Shown here: positions 1 through 8,315 of the stretch, piece by piece | How positions within the stretch are numbered: position 1 is the stretch's first letter | How the letters are laid out: each line of letters opens with the position of its first letter | Assembly: GCF_001690985.1 (NCBI RefSeq) | Contig: NZ_MAJS01000012.1 | Location: 29,746-93,745 of the forward strand | Source: Aliivibrio sp. 1S175 | GTDB taxonomy: Bacteria; Pseudomonadota; Gammaproteobacteria; Enterobacterales; Vibrionaceae | DNA: 64,000 nt | Direction of reading: 5' to 3' | Notes under the pieces: generated by a model | Database searches by the model: none | The model's input: only the letters and a program-made list of their open reading frames with translations | What the model was told of the DNA's origin: nothing | Program-made: the position numbers and the translations under genes

Positions 1-239
1 CGGCGAGATTAGCTGATTATCATCGTCAAAAAATGGGGAAACCACCTCAATATCAATACGGTGGCTGGATTGAATATATTATTACAACATCAGGACCTGA
101 ACCGATAGAATTTCTAAGGAGTCCAATCGATTATGATCACTATGTTGAAAAACAATTAAAACCCATTGCAGATGGGATCCTTCCTTTTATAGGATTAGAT
201 TTTACGCAATTATCAGCATCGCAATTAGGTCTATTTTAA
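1..239 (+). CDS. polB: DNA polymerase II, C-terminal end (partial)
   Basis: This is the last 78 codons of a gene that enters from the left, read in the frame beginning at base 3. Residues such as RLADYHRQKMGKPPQY and GGWIEYIITTSGPEP resemble the C-terminal part of family-B DNA polymerase II, the SOS-inducible repair and translesion polymerase. The protein ends in QLGLF, the sliding-clamp-binding peptide found at the extreme C-terminus of Pol II, which supports both the identity and the stop codon at 237-239. The polymerase and exonuclease motifs lie outside the window. The Met codon at 33 is internal and not a start. Confidence 0.85.
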   Translation, partial: ARLADYHRQKMGKPPQYQYGGWIEYIITTSGPEPIEFLRSPIDYDHYVEKQLKPIADGILPFIGLDFTQLSASQLGLF

Positions 240-479
240 CGAATCTTTTTATTGTATATTAATATCTGAGAGTGGAAATTTACTTCCTTATTTCATATAC
301 TTATTTTTTTTATACGTGATTGGTATAGATAAATAGGACCTAAAGTCAATACTATTTTAATAGTAAAACTTTGCGTCTTAACGCATAATCAATACGAGAC
401 AGCCTTATTTTTTAAGGTAAAATAGAGCATAAAATTCACCTCAATCGAGGTAGCGGTAAATTAAGTCGGAGTGTCAGTT
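240..479. other. Intergenic region between polB and gacA
   Basis: About 240 bp of AT-rich DNA that presumably carries the gacA promoter. I see no convincing terminator for polB and no ORF. A GGAG Shine-Dalgarno element at 468-471 belongs to gacA. Confidence 0.5.
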
Positions 480-1124
480 GTGATTAGAGTTTTCCTTGTA
501 GATGATCATGAGCTGGTTCGCACAGGGATTAGACGTATTCTTGAAGACGTCCGTGGAATTAAAGTAGTAGGGGAAGCTCACAGCGGTGAAGACGCCGTAA
601 AATGGTGTCGAACAGAACAGGCAGATATTGTTCTAATGGATATGAACATGCCTGGCATTGGTGGCCTAGAAGCCACGAAAAAGATTTTACGATTCAATCC
701 AGATATGAAAGTAATAGTATTAACTATTCATACTGAAAATCCATTTCCAACGAAAGTAATGCAAGCTGGTGCTGCTGGTTATTTAACGAAAGGAGCAGGC
801 CCAGACGAAATGGTTAACGCTATTCGAATGGTGCAAAGTGGACAACGTTACTTGTCTCCTGAAATAGCGCAACAAATGGCATTAAGTCAATTTACGCCTG
901 ATTCTGAAAACCCATTTAAAGAGTTGTCAGAACGTGAATTACAAATAATGATTATGATTACTAAGGGCGAGAAAGTAACGGATATTTCCGAACAACTGAA
1001 TTTAAGCCCAAAAACAGTAAACAGTTATCGTTATCGATTATTCAGTAAATTGAGTATCAGTGGTGATGTAGAATTAACTCATTTAGCTATTCGTCATGGT
1101 ATTTTAGATGCTGAGACATTGTAG
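480..1124 (+). CDS. gacA: LuxR/FixJ-type response regulator GacA (VarA/UvrY)
   Basis: Response regulator of the GacS/GacA (BarA/UvrY, VarS/VarA) system, which in gammaproteobacteria activates CsrB-type sRNAs and so relieves CsrA repression. It has an N-terminal receiver domain with the acidic pair VDDHE near residues 7-11 and the phospho-acceptor Asp54 in [10 protein letters not shown]-terminal LuxR-type helix-turn-helix follows ([26 protein letters not shown]). I chose the GTG at 480 over the upstream GTG at 471. It sits 8 nt behind the GGAG at 468-471, and it places the phosphorylation site at Asp54, as in E. coli UvrY. The stop overlaps the uvrC start by one base, the classic uvrY-uvrC pairing. 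The cognate kinase is not in the window. Confidence 0.95.
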   Translation: MIRVFLVDDHELVRTGIRRILEDVRGIKVVGEAHSGEDAVKWCRTEQADIVLMDMNMPGIGGLEATKKILRFNPDMKVIVLTIHTENPFPTKVMQAGAAGYLTKGAGPDEMVNAIRMVQSGQRYLSPEIAQQMALSQFTPDSENPFKELSERELQIMIMITKGEKVTDISEQLNLSPKTVNSYRYRLFSKLSISGDVELTHLAIRHGILDAETL

Positions 1125-2950
1125 TGTCTTCTTTTGATTCAACTGCTTTCTTAAAATCAGTAACTCATCAGCCTGGTGTTTATCGTATGTATAACACTGA
1201 GGCTGACGTTATTTATGTAGGTAAAGCCAAAGATTTAAAAAAACGATTATCTAGTTATTTTCGTAGTAATATCCCTTCAGAAAAAACTAAAGCGCTTGTT
1301 ACTCATATTGCTCAAATAGATGTAACGGTAACACACTCAGAAACCGAAGCTCTTATACTAGAGCACAATTATATTAAGCAGTATTTACCTAAATATAATG
1401 TATTGCTTAGAGACGATAAGTCATATCCTTATATTTTCATTTCGAATCATCAGCATCCTAGGATCTCTATCCATCGCGGAACGAAACGAAAAAAAGGGGA
1501 GTATTTTGGTCCTTATCCAGATTCTGGAGCGGTAAGAGAAAGCCTACACCTTATTCAAAAACTTTTTCCTATTCGTCAATGCGAAGATTCTGTCTATGCA
1601 AACCGCCATCGACCTTGCTTGATGTATCAAATTGGGCGTTGTTTAGCGCCTTGTGTAAAAGGAATTATCAGCGATGAAGAATACAAAGAGCAAACTGAAT
1701 TTATTCGTTTATTTTTGCAAGGGAAAGACAGACAAGTTATTCAAACACTAGTAGAACAAATGGAAGACGCAAGTCAGTCATTGAAATTTGAAAAAGCAGC
1801 TACGATCCGAGATCAAATTCAAGCGATGAGACGAGTACAAGAACAACAGTATGTATCTGATGATAGTGGTGATGATCTTGATGTTCTTGGTTTTGCTATA
1901 GAGAATGGGTTAGCTTGCATTCACTTGTTGATGATTAGACAAGGTAAAATTTTAGGAAGTCGTAGTTTCTTTCCTAAGATCCCGGCTAAAACAGAAAAAG
2001 ATGAAGTATTTCTAAGCTTTTTGACACAATACTATTTAAACCATTCTCAAGGTCGAACGATACCGAATAGAGTGGTGACAAGCTTCGAATTCAACGGTGA
2101 TAGTTTAGAAACGGCGCTAACCGAGCTCTCTGGGCGAAAGGTTATTTTTCAGTTAAACCCGAAAGGAATAAAAGGGCGATATTTAAAGCTAGCAGATACG
2201 AATGCGTTAACTGCATTGACGAGTAAATCTAATCATAAGCTAACTATTTATCAGAGATTTAAACAGCTTGAAGAGGCATTATCTTTAGCGTCGATCCAAA
2301 GGATGGAATGTTTTGATATTAGCCACACAATGGGAGAGAAGACGGTTGCTTCGTGCGTTGTTTTTAATCAGGAAGGACCAGTAAAAGCAGAGTATAGGCG
2401 GTATAATATAACTGGAATAACCGGAGGGGATGATTACGCAGCGATGGCTCAAGTACTTGAACGTCGTTACAGTAAACAGCTTGATGTGGATAAAATTCCA
2501 GACATTGTCTTTATTGATGGCGGTAAAGGGCAGTTAAACAGAGCTTATGATGTTATCTCTAAGCATTGGGATGATTGGCCAAAACAGCCTCTTTTGCTGG
2601 GTATCGCAAAAGGGGTGACACGTAAACACGGGTTGGAGACTTTGGTCAAAACGTCGGGTGAAGAATTTTCAATGCCAAGTGATTCACCTGCTTTGCATTT
2701 AATTCAACATATTAGGGATGAAAGTCATAATCACGCGATTAGTGGTCATCGAGCACAACGTGCGAAAGTAAGAAAAACCAGTACGTTACAAAATATCGAA
2801 GGGGTTGGTCCGAAACGAAGACAGGCTTTATTGCAATATTTAGGTGGTCTACAAGAATTAAAAAGTGCAAGTGTTGAAGAAATAGCCAAAGTGCCTGGAA
2901 TTAGTCATTCTTTGGCAGAAAAAATACAGGATGCGTTGAAACACGGGTAA
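1124..2950 (+). CDS. uvrC: UvrABC excinuclease subunit C
   Basis: UvrC makes both incisions around a lesion during nucleotide-excision repair in the UvrABC pathway. The 608-aa length matches the roughly 610 aa of the enterobacterial protein. The N-terminal GIY-YIG nuclease is visible ([26 protein letters not shown] broken across residues 17-43). It is followed by a Cys-containing linker, a UVR motif near residues 205-240, the RNase H-like endonuclease core ([21 protein letters not shown]), and a helix-hairpin-helix DNA-binding tail ([18 protein letters not shown]). The start is a GTG that overlaps the gacA stop (TAGTG), so the two are probably translationally coupled. The HhH tail is intact. 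Confidence 0.96.
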   Translation: MSSFDSTAFLKSVTHQPGVYRMYNTEADVIYVGKAKDLKKRLSSYFRSNIPSEKTKALVTHIAQIDVTVTHSETEALILEHNYIKQYLPKYNVLLRDDKSYPYIFISNHQHPRISIHRGTKRKKGEYFGPYPDSGAVRESLHLIQKLFPIRQCEDSVYANRHRPCLMYQIGRCLAPCVKGIISDEEYKEQTEFIRLFLQGKDRQVIQTLVEQMEDASQSLKFEKAATIRDQIQAMRRVQEQQYVSDDSGDDLDVLGFAIENGLACIHLLMIRQGKILGSRSFFPKIPAKTEKDEVFLSFLTQYYLNHSQGRTIPNRVVTSFEFNGDSLETALTELSGRKVIFQLNPKGIKGRYLKLADTNALTALTSKSNHKLTIYQRFKQLEEALSLASIQRMECFDISHTMGEKTVASCVVFNQEGPVKAEYRRYNITGITGGDDYAAMAQVLERRYSKQLDVDKIPDIVFIDGGKGQLNRAYDVISKHWDDWPKQPLLLGIAKGVTRKHGLETLVKTSGEEFSMPSDSPALHLIQHIRDESHNHAISGHRAQRAKVRKTSTLQNIEGVGPKRRQALLQYLGGLQELKSASVEEIAKVPGISHSLAEKIQDALKHG

Positions 2951-2995
2951 AAAAAGCGCACCATAGGATCAGCCGACCAAAATTTAAGAATTATT

Positions 2996-3550
2996 ATGCG
3001 ATTAACGATACCAAATATACTTACGTTTATTCGACTAGCACTTATTCCAGTGTTTGTTGTTGTTTTTTACCTACCTTATGAATGGTCAGCGGTTGCTGCT
3101 GCAATGGTATTCTGGGTTGCAGGTTTTACAGATTGGTTAGATGGATTATTAGCAAGAAAACTCGGTCAAACTTCTCGTTTTGGTGCTTTTTTAGACCCTG
3201 TCGCTGATAAAGTAATGGTCGCAGCGGCTTTAATTTTGATTACAGAGCATTATCATTCTGTTTGGATTACTATTCCTGCAATAACAATGATTGGACGTGA
3301 ACTTATTATTTCAGCATTGAGAGAGTGGATGGCTGAAATTGGTAAGCGGGCAAGTGTTGCGGTGTCGTGGGTAGGTAAAGTAAAAACGGTTTCTCAAATG
3401 TTTGCTTTGTGGGTTTTGATTTGGCGTTATGATGATTGGATGGTGTGGGTTGGCTATGTTGCACTTTATGTAGCGACAATTTTAACCTACTGGTCTATGG
3501 TTCAATACCTAGCTGCAGCAAAAGATGATTTGCTTAATGCAGATGATTAG
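2996..3550 (+). CDS. pgsA: CDP-diacylglycerol-glycerol-3-phosphate 3-phosphatidyltransferase
   Basis: Inner-membrane enzyme that commits CDP-diacylglycerol to phosphatidylglycerol synthesis by transferring the phosphatidyl group to glycerol-3-phosphate. The 184-aa protein has several membrane segments and the CDP-alcohol phosphotransferase motif, beginning D46-W-L-D49-G and continuing through [16 protein letters not shown]. The ATG start lies 45 nt after uvrC, so it is probably part of the gacA-uvrC-pgsA transcript. A strong intrinsic terminator follows immediately. Phosphatidylglycerol made here is also a substrate for the cardiolipin synthase at 32045-33499. Confidence 0.95.
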   Translation: MRLTIPNILTFIRLALIPVFVVVFYLPYEWSAVAAAMVFWVAGFTDWLDGLLARKLGQTSRFGAFLDPVADKVMVAAALILITEHYHSVWITIPAITMIGRELIISALREWMAEIGKRASVAVSWVGKVKTVSQMFALWVLIWRYDDWMVWVGYVALYVATILTYWSMVQYLAAAKDDLLNADD

Positions 3551-3566
3551 ATAGATAATCGAGATG

Positions 3567-3594
3567 AAAAGCGAACTTTGGTTCGCTTTTTTTA
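3567..3594 (+). terminator. Intrinsic terminator after pgsA
   Basis: Ten-base arms AAAAGCGAAC (3567-3576) and GTTCGCTTTT (3581-3590) flank a 4-base loop and run into a T tract. It closes the gacA-uvrC-pgsA operon. Confidence 0.9.
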
Positions 3595-3780
3595 TATCTT
3601 AAAAATAAACCACGCATAGTGATCTGATATAACAAGCTTTTGTATTAGTATTTTCTTTAACATCAACATCATTTTTTCAATTATCTTGTTCCTTAAGCTG
3701 GTTGAAGAGCTTGTTTTCGTTTGTTTTATATTCATTTTGAGTGCATTTTATTCAAACGAAACAAAAACACAAAAATAGTG
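3595..3780. other. Intergenic spacer before the tRNA cluster
   Basis: AT-rich DNA with no ORF. It contains an imperfect long-range inverted repeat, GTTTTCGTTTG (3713-3723) and CAAACGAAAC (3753-3762), just upstream of the tRNA promoter. Its role is unknown; it could simply be part of an upstream activating region. Confidence 0.4.
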
Positions 3781-3814
3781 TTGACTCTAAGTGCTGAATC
3801 AGTAAAATGCGTCC
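3781..3814 (+). promoter_or_regulatory. Stable-RNA-type promoter for the tRNA cluster
   Basis: TTGACT (3781-3786) and TAAAAT (3803-3808) are separated by 16 bp and followed by a G+C-rich GCGTCC discriminator. That combination is typical of stringently controlled tRNA/rRNA promoters in gammaproteobacteria. It lies 59 bp before the first tRNA and matches its direction. Confidence 0.75.
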
Positions 3815-3866
3815 TGTACCCAAGAGGAAGGCAGCAAATAAGCCGCTAGATAGCTTGGATTACAAC

Positions 3867-3940
3867 GGCGCCTTGGCAGAGTGGCTATGCAGCGGATTGC
3901 AAATCCGTGAACCTCGGTTCGATTCCGGGAGGCGCCTCCA
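3867..3940 (+). tRNA. tRNA-Cys (GCA)
   Basis: A 74-nt cloverleaf with acceptor strands GGCGCCT and AGGCGCC and an encoded TCCA 3' end. The anticodon loop TTGCAAA (3897-3903) gives anticodon GCA. It is the first tRNA of the cluster behind the promoter at 3781-3814. Confidence 0.96.
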
Positions 3941-3962
3941 TTCTCTTTTAAAGAGAAGACTT

Positions 3963-4038
3963 GCGACACTAGCTCAGCTGGTAGAGCGCAACCTTGCCAA
4001 GGTTGAGGTCACGAGTTCGAGCCTCGTGTGTCGCTCCA
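3963..4038 (+). tRNA. tRNA-Gly (GCC), copy 1
   Basis: A 76-nt tRNA from GCGACAC to TCGCTCCA, with anticodon GCC at 3996-3998 and CCA encoded. Two further identical copies follow at 4268 and 4572, and a damaged copy lies near 4736. Confidence 0.97.
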
Positions 4039-4148
4039 AATTTTGTAAAAAGTAGTCAAGTAACATTGGCAGACTGCTTAAAAGATGGTGTCTAACCCGC
4101 TTTATTATAAAGCGCATTGGTTGGGAGCATCGCAATAAAGAATTGCGT

Positions 4149-4235
4149 GCCCTGGTGGTGGAATTGGTAGACACAAGGGATTTAAAATCCCTCGGCGTTC
4201 GCGCTGTGCCGGTTCAAGTCCGGCCCGGGGCACCA
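4149..4235 (+). tRNA. tRNA-Leu (TAA), copy 1
   Basis: An 87-nt class II tRNA with a long variable arm (CGGCGTTCGCGCTG region). The acceptor strands GCCCTGG and CCGGGGC carry one G-T pair. The anticodon loop TTTAAAA gives anticodon TAA at 4183-4185, reading UUA/UUG codons. CCA is encoded. Confidence 0.96.
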
Positions 4236-4267
4236 TCTATTAAAGTCTATATCGCAAGATATAGCAT

Positions 4268-4343
4268 GCGACACTAGCTCAGCTGGTAGAGCGCAACCTT
4301 GCCAAGGTTGAGGTCACGAGTTCGAGCCTCGTGTGTCGCTCCA
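4268..4343 (+). tRNA. tRNA-Gly (GCC), copy 2
   Basis: Identical in sequence to the copy at 3963-4038, with 76 nt, anticodon GCC and CCA encoded. It opens the second unit of the tandem array. Confidence 0.97.
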
Positions 4344-4453
4344 AATTTGTAAAAAGTAGTCAAGTAACATTGGCAGACTGCTTAAAAGATGGTGTCTAAC
4401 CTGCTTTATTATTAAAGCGCATTGGTTGGGAGCATCGCAATAAAGAATTGCGT

Positions 4454-4540
4454 GCCCTGGTGGTGGAATTGGTAGACACAAGGGATTTAAAATCCCTCGG
4501 CGTTCGCGCTGTGCCGGTTCAAGTCCGGCCCGGGGCACCA
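4454..4540 (+). tRNA. tRNA-Leu (TAA), copy 2
   Basis: Identical to the tRNA-Leu at 4149-4235, an 87-nt class II tRNA with anticodon TAA and encoded CCA. Confidence 0.96.
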
Positions 4541-4571
4541 TCTATAAAGTCTATATCGCAAGATATAGCAT

Positions 4572-4647
4572 GCGACACTAGCTCAGCTGGTAGAGCGCAA
4601 CCTTGCCAAGGTTGAGGTCACGAGTTCGAGCCTCGTGTGTCGCTCCA
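4572..4647 (+). tRNA. tRNA-Gly (GCC), copy 3
   Basis: Third identical 76-nt tRNA-Gly(GCC). It is followed directly by the cluster terminator rather than by another tRNA-Leu. Confidence 0.97.
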
Positions 4648-4654
4648 AATTAAG

Positions 4655-4684
4655 AAGCCCAATCAGAAATGGTTGGGCTTTTTG
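4655..4684 (+). terminator. Intrinsic terminator of the tRNA cluster
   Basis: Arms AAGCCCAA (4655-4662) and TTGGGCTT (4673-4680) run into a short T tract. The hairpin and about 20 bp after it recur at 4840-4887. Confidence 0.85.
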
Positions 4685-4735
4685 ACGTTTGTAGCAGAGT
4701 AAGAAGAGGCTCGACTCATGACCTCAATAACTATC

Positions 4736-4815
4736 AATTCAACTGGTAGAGCGCAACCTTGCCAAGGTTGAGGTCACGCCTAGCACCTCGAAGATCGGGA
4801 GCCTCGTGTGTCGCT
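4736..4815 (+). pseudogene. Broken tRNA-Gly (GCC)
   Basis: From about 4736 the sequence matches the intact tRNA-Gly copies through the D arm, the whole anticodon arm (GCC at 4761-4763) and the variable loop. It stops matching at the T arm, where six bases of the intact gene are replaced by about 21 unrelated bases (roughly 4779-4799). The 3' part AGCCTCGTGTGTCGCT then resumes, but the CCA has decayed to TTTA. The 5' acceptor strand is absent. It cannot fold into a tRNA, and it sits between two copies of the cluster terminator. Confidence 0.85.
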
Positions 4816-4839
4816 TTAGTTTCTTTAAATAGAAAGTAG

Positions 4840-4869
4840 AAGCCCAATCAGAAATAGTTGGGCTTTTTG
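4840..4869 (+). terminator. Duplicate copy of the tRNA-cluster terminator
   Basis: The same AAGCCCAA/TTGGGCTT hairpin as at 4655-4684, here at 4840-4847 and 4858-4865. The flanking GACGTTTGTAGCAAAGTA is also shared except for one base. It shows that the tRNA-Gly 3' end and terminator were duplicated together. Confidence 0.85.
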
Positions 4870-4887
4870 ACGTTTGTAGCAAAGTAG

Positions 4888-5413
4888 AATAACGCTATAG
4901 ATTGCCTTCAATTAGAATAGCTTATTTGGTAAAGGCCATTATTTATTAATAGTAAGATCTAAATGATACTTCTATTATGGAAAATCATTGCCATGTTATG
5001 AACAGATATGTTATTTTCATTCACAATCTCGGAACCGTTCTGGGGGAGACGCGTTTTACTATCAAATGAAATAGTAAATACGTAGGGTAGGTATCAACAA
5101 GGTTATTGTTGATAGAAGGGATACTAGTGACAAAATGTCACGTTTATGGGAAACCCAACAGTGAACGAATTTAAATTACACACCACAATCCGCTTTATCT
5201 TTCCAATCTGTCCGGTTCTTGAAGCTGGAAGCATTACTGAACCTTGAATCTTTGAAAAATCATAGCCATCACTTGGCTTAATTTCCATAAGCACATTGCT
5301 ATGGAATGCATTTTTACATCTTAACTTTTCTCACTTTTAGTTTTTGGCATTATTTTGTCAAAAAAAGAGCACGGGTAAGTTAAAGGAATATATGATTTTT
5401 CAAGGTTAGAAAA
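4888..5413. other. Gene-free, stem-loop-rich region before the norspermidine operon
   Basis: There is no ORF of note in 526 bp. Several local inverted repeats lie close together: TTTACTAT (5055-5062) with ATAGTAAA (5071-5078); TATCAACAA (5092-5100) with TTGTTGATA (5106-5114); GTGAC (5127-5131) with GTCAC (5137-5141); and TGGG/CCCA around 5147-5157. A further hairpin, TTCCATAAGCA (5283-5293) with TGCTATGGAA (5297-5306), is followed by TGCATTTTT. It may be an untranslated leader or an sRNA gene, or decayed DNA next to the tRNA scar. The last 80 bp before 5414 presumably include the ribosome-binding region. Confidence 0.45.
5283..5315 (+). terminator. Possible terminator or attenuator hairpin
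   Basis: A 10-bp stem with one bulged A and a CAT loop, then four bases and five Ts. It resembles a weak intrinsic terminator. It could end a short transcript arising in the stem-loop region or attenuate the downstream operon. Confidence 0.4.
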
Positions 5414-8302
5414 ATGAGTACACTTTTTGATGTCAATACTGACATTGTAATACCAAAATTTTCAGTTGAAACTCCTATTGTCGATGAGCTTTATGACTTA
5501 ACTCCAGATCATAATGTCGTTGAACAGTCTGAAAATGAATCCAAAGTACGATCATATCCTCATCGTTTTCCTATAGCGATACAACAAGCGTGTGGTGCAT
5601 TGGTTGAGGATACTCGGGGCCAAATTTATTTAGATTGTCTTGCGGGAGCAGGTACACTCGCATTAGGTTATAACCACCCCGAAATTAATCAAGCACTAAA
5701 GGATCATCTAGATTCAGGGTTACCGTACCAAACACTAGATATAACCACTCCTGTTAAAAATAAATTTATTCAACGGGTAAAATCATTCTTACCTTCTTAT
5801 TTCTCAGAGTCCTCGGTTATTCAATTTTGCGGACCTTCCGGTGCCGATGCTGTAGAAGCGGCAATCAAGTTAGCAAAGCAAACGACAGGCCGAAACACTA
5901 TGTTTGCTTTTCGTGGTGCTTATCATGGTATGACTAATGGCACGATGGGGTTAATGGGGAATCTCGGAACAAAAGCTCGTCGAACGGGATTAATGTCAGA
6001 GGTTCATTTTATGCCATTCCCATACGACCTTCGCTGTCCTTTTGGTATCGGTGGTGATGCAGGTGCAGAAGCGAGTATTCGCTATATCGAACGTTTATTA
6101 AATGACGATGAAGCTGGAATTATGAAACCTGCAGCCATGATCGTTGAACCAATTCAAGGTGAGGGTGGTGTTATTCCAGCGCCCGCATTTTGGTTAAAAG
6201 AATTACGCAGAGTCTGTGACGAACATAATATTCTCTTGATCCTTGATGAAATTCAATGTGGTGTAGCTAAGTCTGGGTACAACTTTGCATTTGAAGAGTC
6301 AGGGATCACGCCTGATATTCTTTGTCTATCAAAAGCAATTGGTGGTGGATTGCCAATGTCATTGCTTGTCTTTAACAAGACGATAGATACTTGGAATGCA
6401 GGAGAGCACACGGGAACCTTTAGAGGAAACCAGCTTGCTATGGTATCAGGGTCAAAAGCATTAGAGATAATACAACGTGATAGTTTAGTTACTAAGGCAC
6501 AAGTTGTTGGAGAATATTTTAAAAAAGGATTACAAGCAATTCAACAGCGAGTCAGTTGTATTGCTGAGGTGCGTGGTCGTGGTCTGATGTTGGGTGTCGA
6601 GATCCAACAAAGAGACGGAAGTAAAAATAAATTTGGAGAACCAAACAGTGATGGCGAACTCACATTAGCTATTCAACGAGCTTCCTTAGAGCGTGGGCTT
6701 ATGATTGAAAAAGGAGGCCGAGATGGGTCAGTTCTTCGCTTCTTACCGCCTTTAATTATTAGTCTTGAGCAAATAGATTTTGCGTTAAAAGTACTAGAAG
6801 AGGCCATTGTTTCACTCTCGCCTGAAGTTCAAAATGAGCAAGAGCCTCAAGACAGTTGGAAGCCGCATTTTATCCAAACTGGTGAAGGAGGATCTGAGCA
6901 ATTCCTCACGATGTTAAATCACACCAACAAAGCATTGTCTTCTGTGTTTGAAAAGATAGATAAGCCTTACTCTGGACTTGAACCAGCACAGCTCGAACAA
7001 GCAATCCATAACGTTGATTTAGACAGTAAGCCACATAATTTGCGTGATGTTATTGATAGCACAATCGATTTGGTAGTCAAAAACGCCATCATTGTTCAGC
7101 ATCCTCACTGTATTGCTCACCTTCATACGCCTCCATTATTACCAGCTATAGCTGCAGAGGCGATGATAGCCGCTTTAAACCAATCAATGGATTCTTGGGA
7201 CCAAGCTTCATCTGCAACTTACGTTGAGCAAAAAGTGATTAATTGGGTTTGTGGGAAATACCAGTTAGGCCATAAGGCAGATGGTGTTTTTACTAGCGGT
7301 GGTACACAAAGCAATTTAATGGGATTACTGCTTGCTAGGGATTGGATTGCCGACAAAATAAGTGATCATTCAATTCAACAAATGGGCTTACCTGATTATG
7401 CGGATAGATTACGAATTATATGCTCTAAAAAATCACATTTTACTGTCCAAAAATCGGCCTCTTTATTAGGTTTAGGAGAGAGTTCAGTATGCAGTGTTGA
7501 CGCTAATCATAACGGTACAATTAATATTAATTCATTAGAAAAAACGCTGAATGAATTAAAAGAAAGTGGGCTCATTCCCTTTGTATTAGTAGGAACCGCT
7601 GGGACGACGGATCATGGTGCTATTGATGATTTATCCGCTCTTGCAGACTTAGCTCAATCACAAGGTATGTGGTTCCATGTTGATGCCGCTTATGGGGGAG
7701 CATTGGTATTAAGTCGTCATAAGAAACGTTTGAATGGTATTGATAAAGCAGATTCGCTCAGCGTTGATTTTCATAAACTATTTTATCAAACCGTTAGCTG
7801 TGGTGCGCTATTAGTGAAAGACAAATCACACCTTGGTTATTTATTGCATCATGCAGAGTACTTAAACCGAGAAGAAGATGAAATGCCTAATTTAGTTGAT
7901 AAATCCATTGCTACAACGAAACGATTTGATGCGCTCAAAGTCTTTATGACAATGCAAAGTGTTGGGCCAGAACAGCTCGGTAAAATGTACGATCATCTGT
8001 TAGAACAGACACAAAAAGTCGCTGAATTAATTACTCATCGTGAGGGGTTTGAATTACTGGAAACACCTTCATTATCAACCATATTATTTCGTGTTAAAAA
8101 CTCAAATATCAAAGATTTAGATAAGTTTAATAAAACATTGAGAGTTGAAGCGTTAATTCGTGGAATCGCAGTATTAGGTGAAACTGTCGTGGGTGAAAAA
8201 ACAGCGTTGAAATTCACCATATTAAATCCATGTTTAAAGATCAGTGATTTTGAATCTTTATTAGAAAAAATTGAAAATTTAATAATTGAATTAGAAAAAT
8301 AA
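5414..8302 (+). CDS. Fused L-2,4-diaminobutyrate aminotransferase / decarboxylase
   Basis: A bifunctional PLP enzyme of 962 aa that supplies 1,3-diaminopropane for norspermidine synthesis. The N-terminal half (about 40-465) is a class III aminotransferase converting aspartate semialdehyde to L-2,4-diaminobutyrate; Lys307 in CLSKAIGGGLP should bind PLP. The C-terminal half (about 480-962) is a group II decarboxylase producing 1,3-diaminopropane, with PLP Lys788 in SVDFHKLF and the preceding HVDAAYGGA motif. The two enzymes are separate proteins in many bacteria; the fusion is known from Vibrio. It is first of three tightly spaced genes (13 and 19 nt gaps) that together form the carboxynorspermidine pathway. 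The ATG start follows AGG at a suitable distance. Both PLP lysines are present, so both activities are expected. Confidence 0.93.
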   Translation: MSTLFDVNTDIVIPKFSVETPIVDELYDLTPDHNVVEQSENESKVRSYPHRFPIAIQQACGALVEDTRGQIYLDCLAGAGTLALGYNHPEINQALKDHLDSGLPYQTLDITTPVKNKFIQRVKSFLPSYFSESSVIQFCGPSGADAVEAAIKLAKQTTGRNTMFAFRGAYHGMTNGTMGLMGNLGTKARRTGLMSEVHFMPFPYDLRCPFGIGGDAGAEASIRYIERLLNDDEAGIMKPAAMIVEPIQGEGGVIPAPAFWLKELRRVCDEHNILLILDEIQCGVAKSGYNFAFEESGITPDILCLSKAIGGGLPMSLLVFNKTIDTWNAGEHTGTFRGNQLAMVSGSKALEIIQRDSLVTKAQVVGEYFKKGLQAIQQRVSCIAEVRGRGLMLGVEIQQRDGSKNKFGEPNSDGELTLAIQRASLERGLMIEKGGRDGSVLRFLPPLIISLEQIDFALKVLEEAIVSLSPEVQNEQEPQDSWKPHFIQTGEGGSEQFLTMLNHTNKALSSVFEKIDKPYSGLEPAQLEQAIHNVDLDSKPHNLRDVIDSTIDLVVKNAIIVQHPHCIAHLHTPPLLPAIAAEAMIAALNQSMDSWDQASSATYVEQKVINWVCGKYQLGHKADGVFTSGGTQSNLMGLLLARDWIADKISDHSIQQMGLPDYADRLRIICSKKSHFTVQKSASLLGLGESSVCSVDANHNGTININSLEKTLNELKESGLIPFVLVGTAGTTDHGAIDDLSALADLAQSQGMWFHVDAAYGGALVLSRHKKRLNGIDKADSLSVDFHKLFYQTVSCGALLVKDKSHLGYLLHHAEYLNREEDEMPNLVDKSIATTKRFDALKVFMTMQSVGPEQLGKMYDHLLEQTQKVAELITHREGFELLETPSLSTILFRVKNSNIKDLDKFNKTLRVEALIRGIAVLGETVVGEKTALKFTILNPCLKISDFESLLEKIENLIIELEK

Positions 8303-8315
8303 GGGTAAAACGATA

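Larger units (their letters stand above)
3963..4647 (+). repeat. Tandem Gly-Leu tRNA repeat array
   Basis: Two near-identical units of about 305 bp (3963-4267 and 4268-4571), each holding tRNA-Gly, spacer, tRNA-Leu and spacer, followed by a third tRNA-Gly. The non-tRNA spacers also match almost base for base, apart from small indels (for example the A/T runs near 4039 and 4344). The duplication is therefore recent or is being homogenised by gene conversion. The inter-unit spacer contains a short hairpin, CTATATC-GCAA-GATATAG, which could assist transcript processing. Confidence 0.9.

Noticed and set aside
3807..4541. ORFs of 66-82 codons on both strands over the tRNA cluster
   Set aside because: They run through clear tRNA genes and their near-identical repeats; they are open by chance.
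3963..4647. Regular repeats and spacers as a possible CRISPR array
   Set aside because: The repeats are tRNA-Gly and tRNA-Leu genes with long identical spacers, and no cas genes are present.
5040..5315. CsrB-type sRNA because of GGGA motifs near gacA
   Set aside because: Only a few such motifs occur, and not consistently in hairpin loops; kept only as a general structured-RNA candidate.
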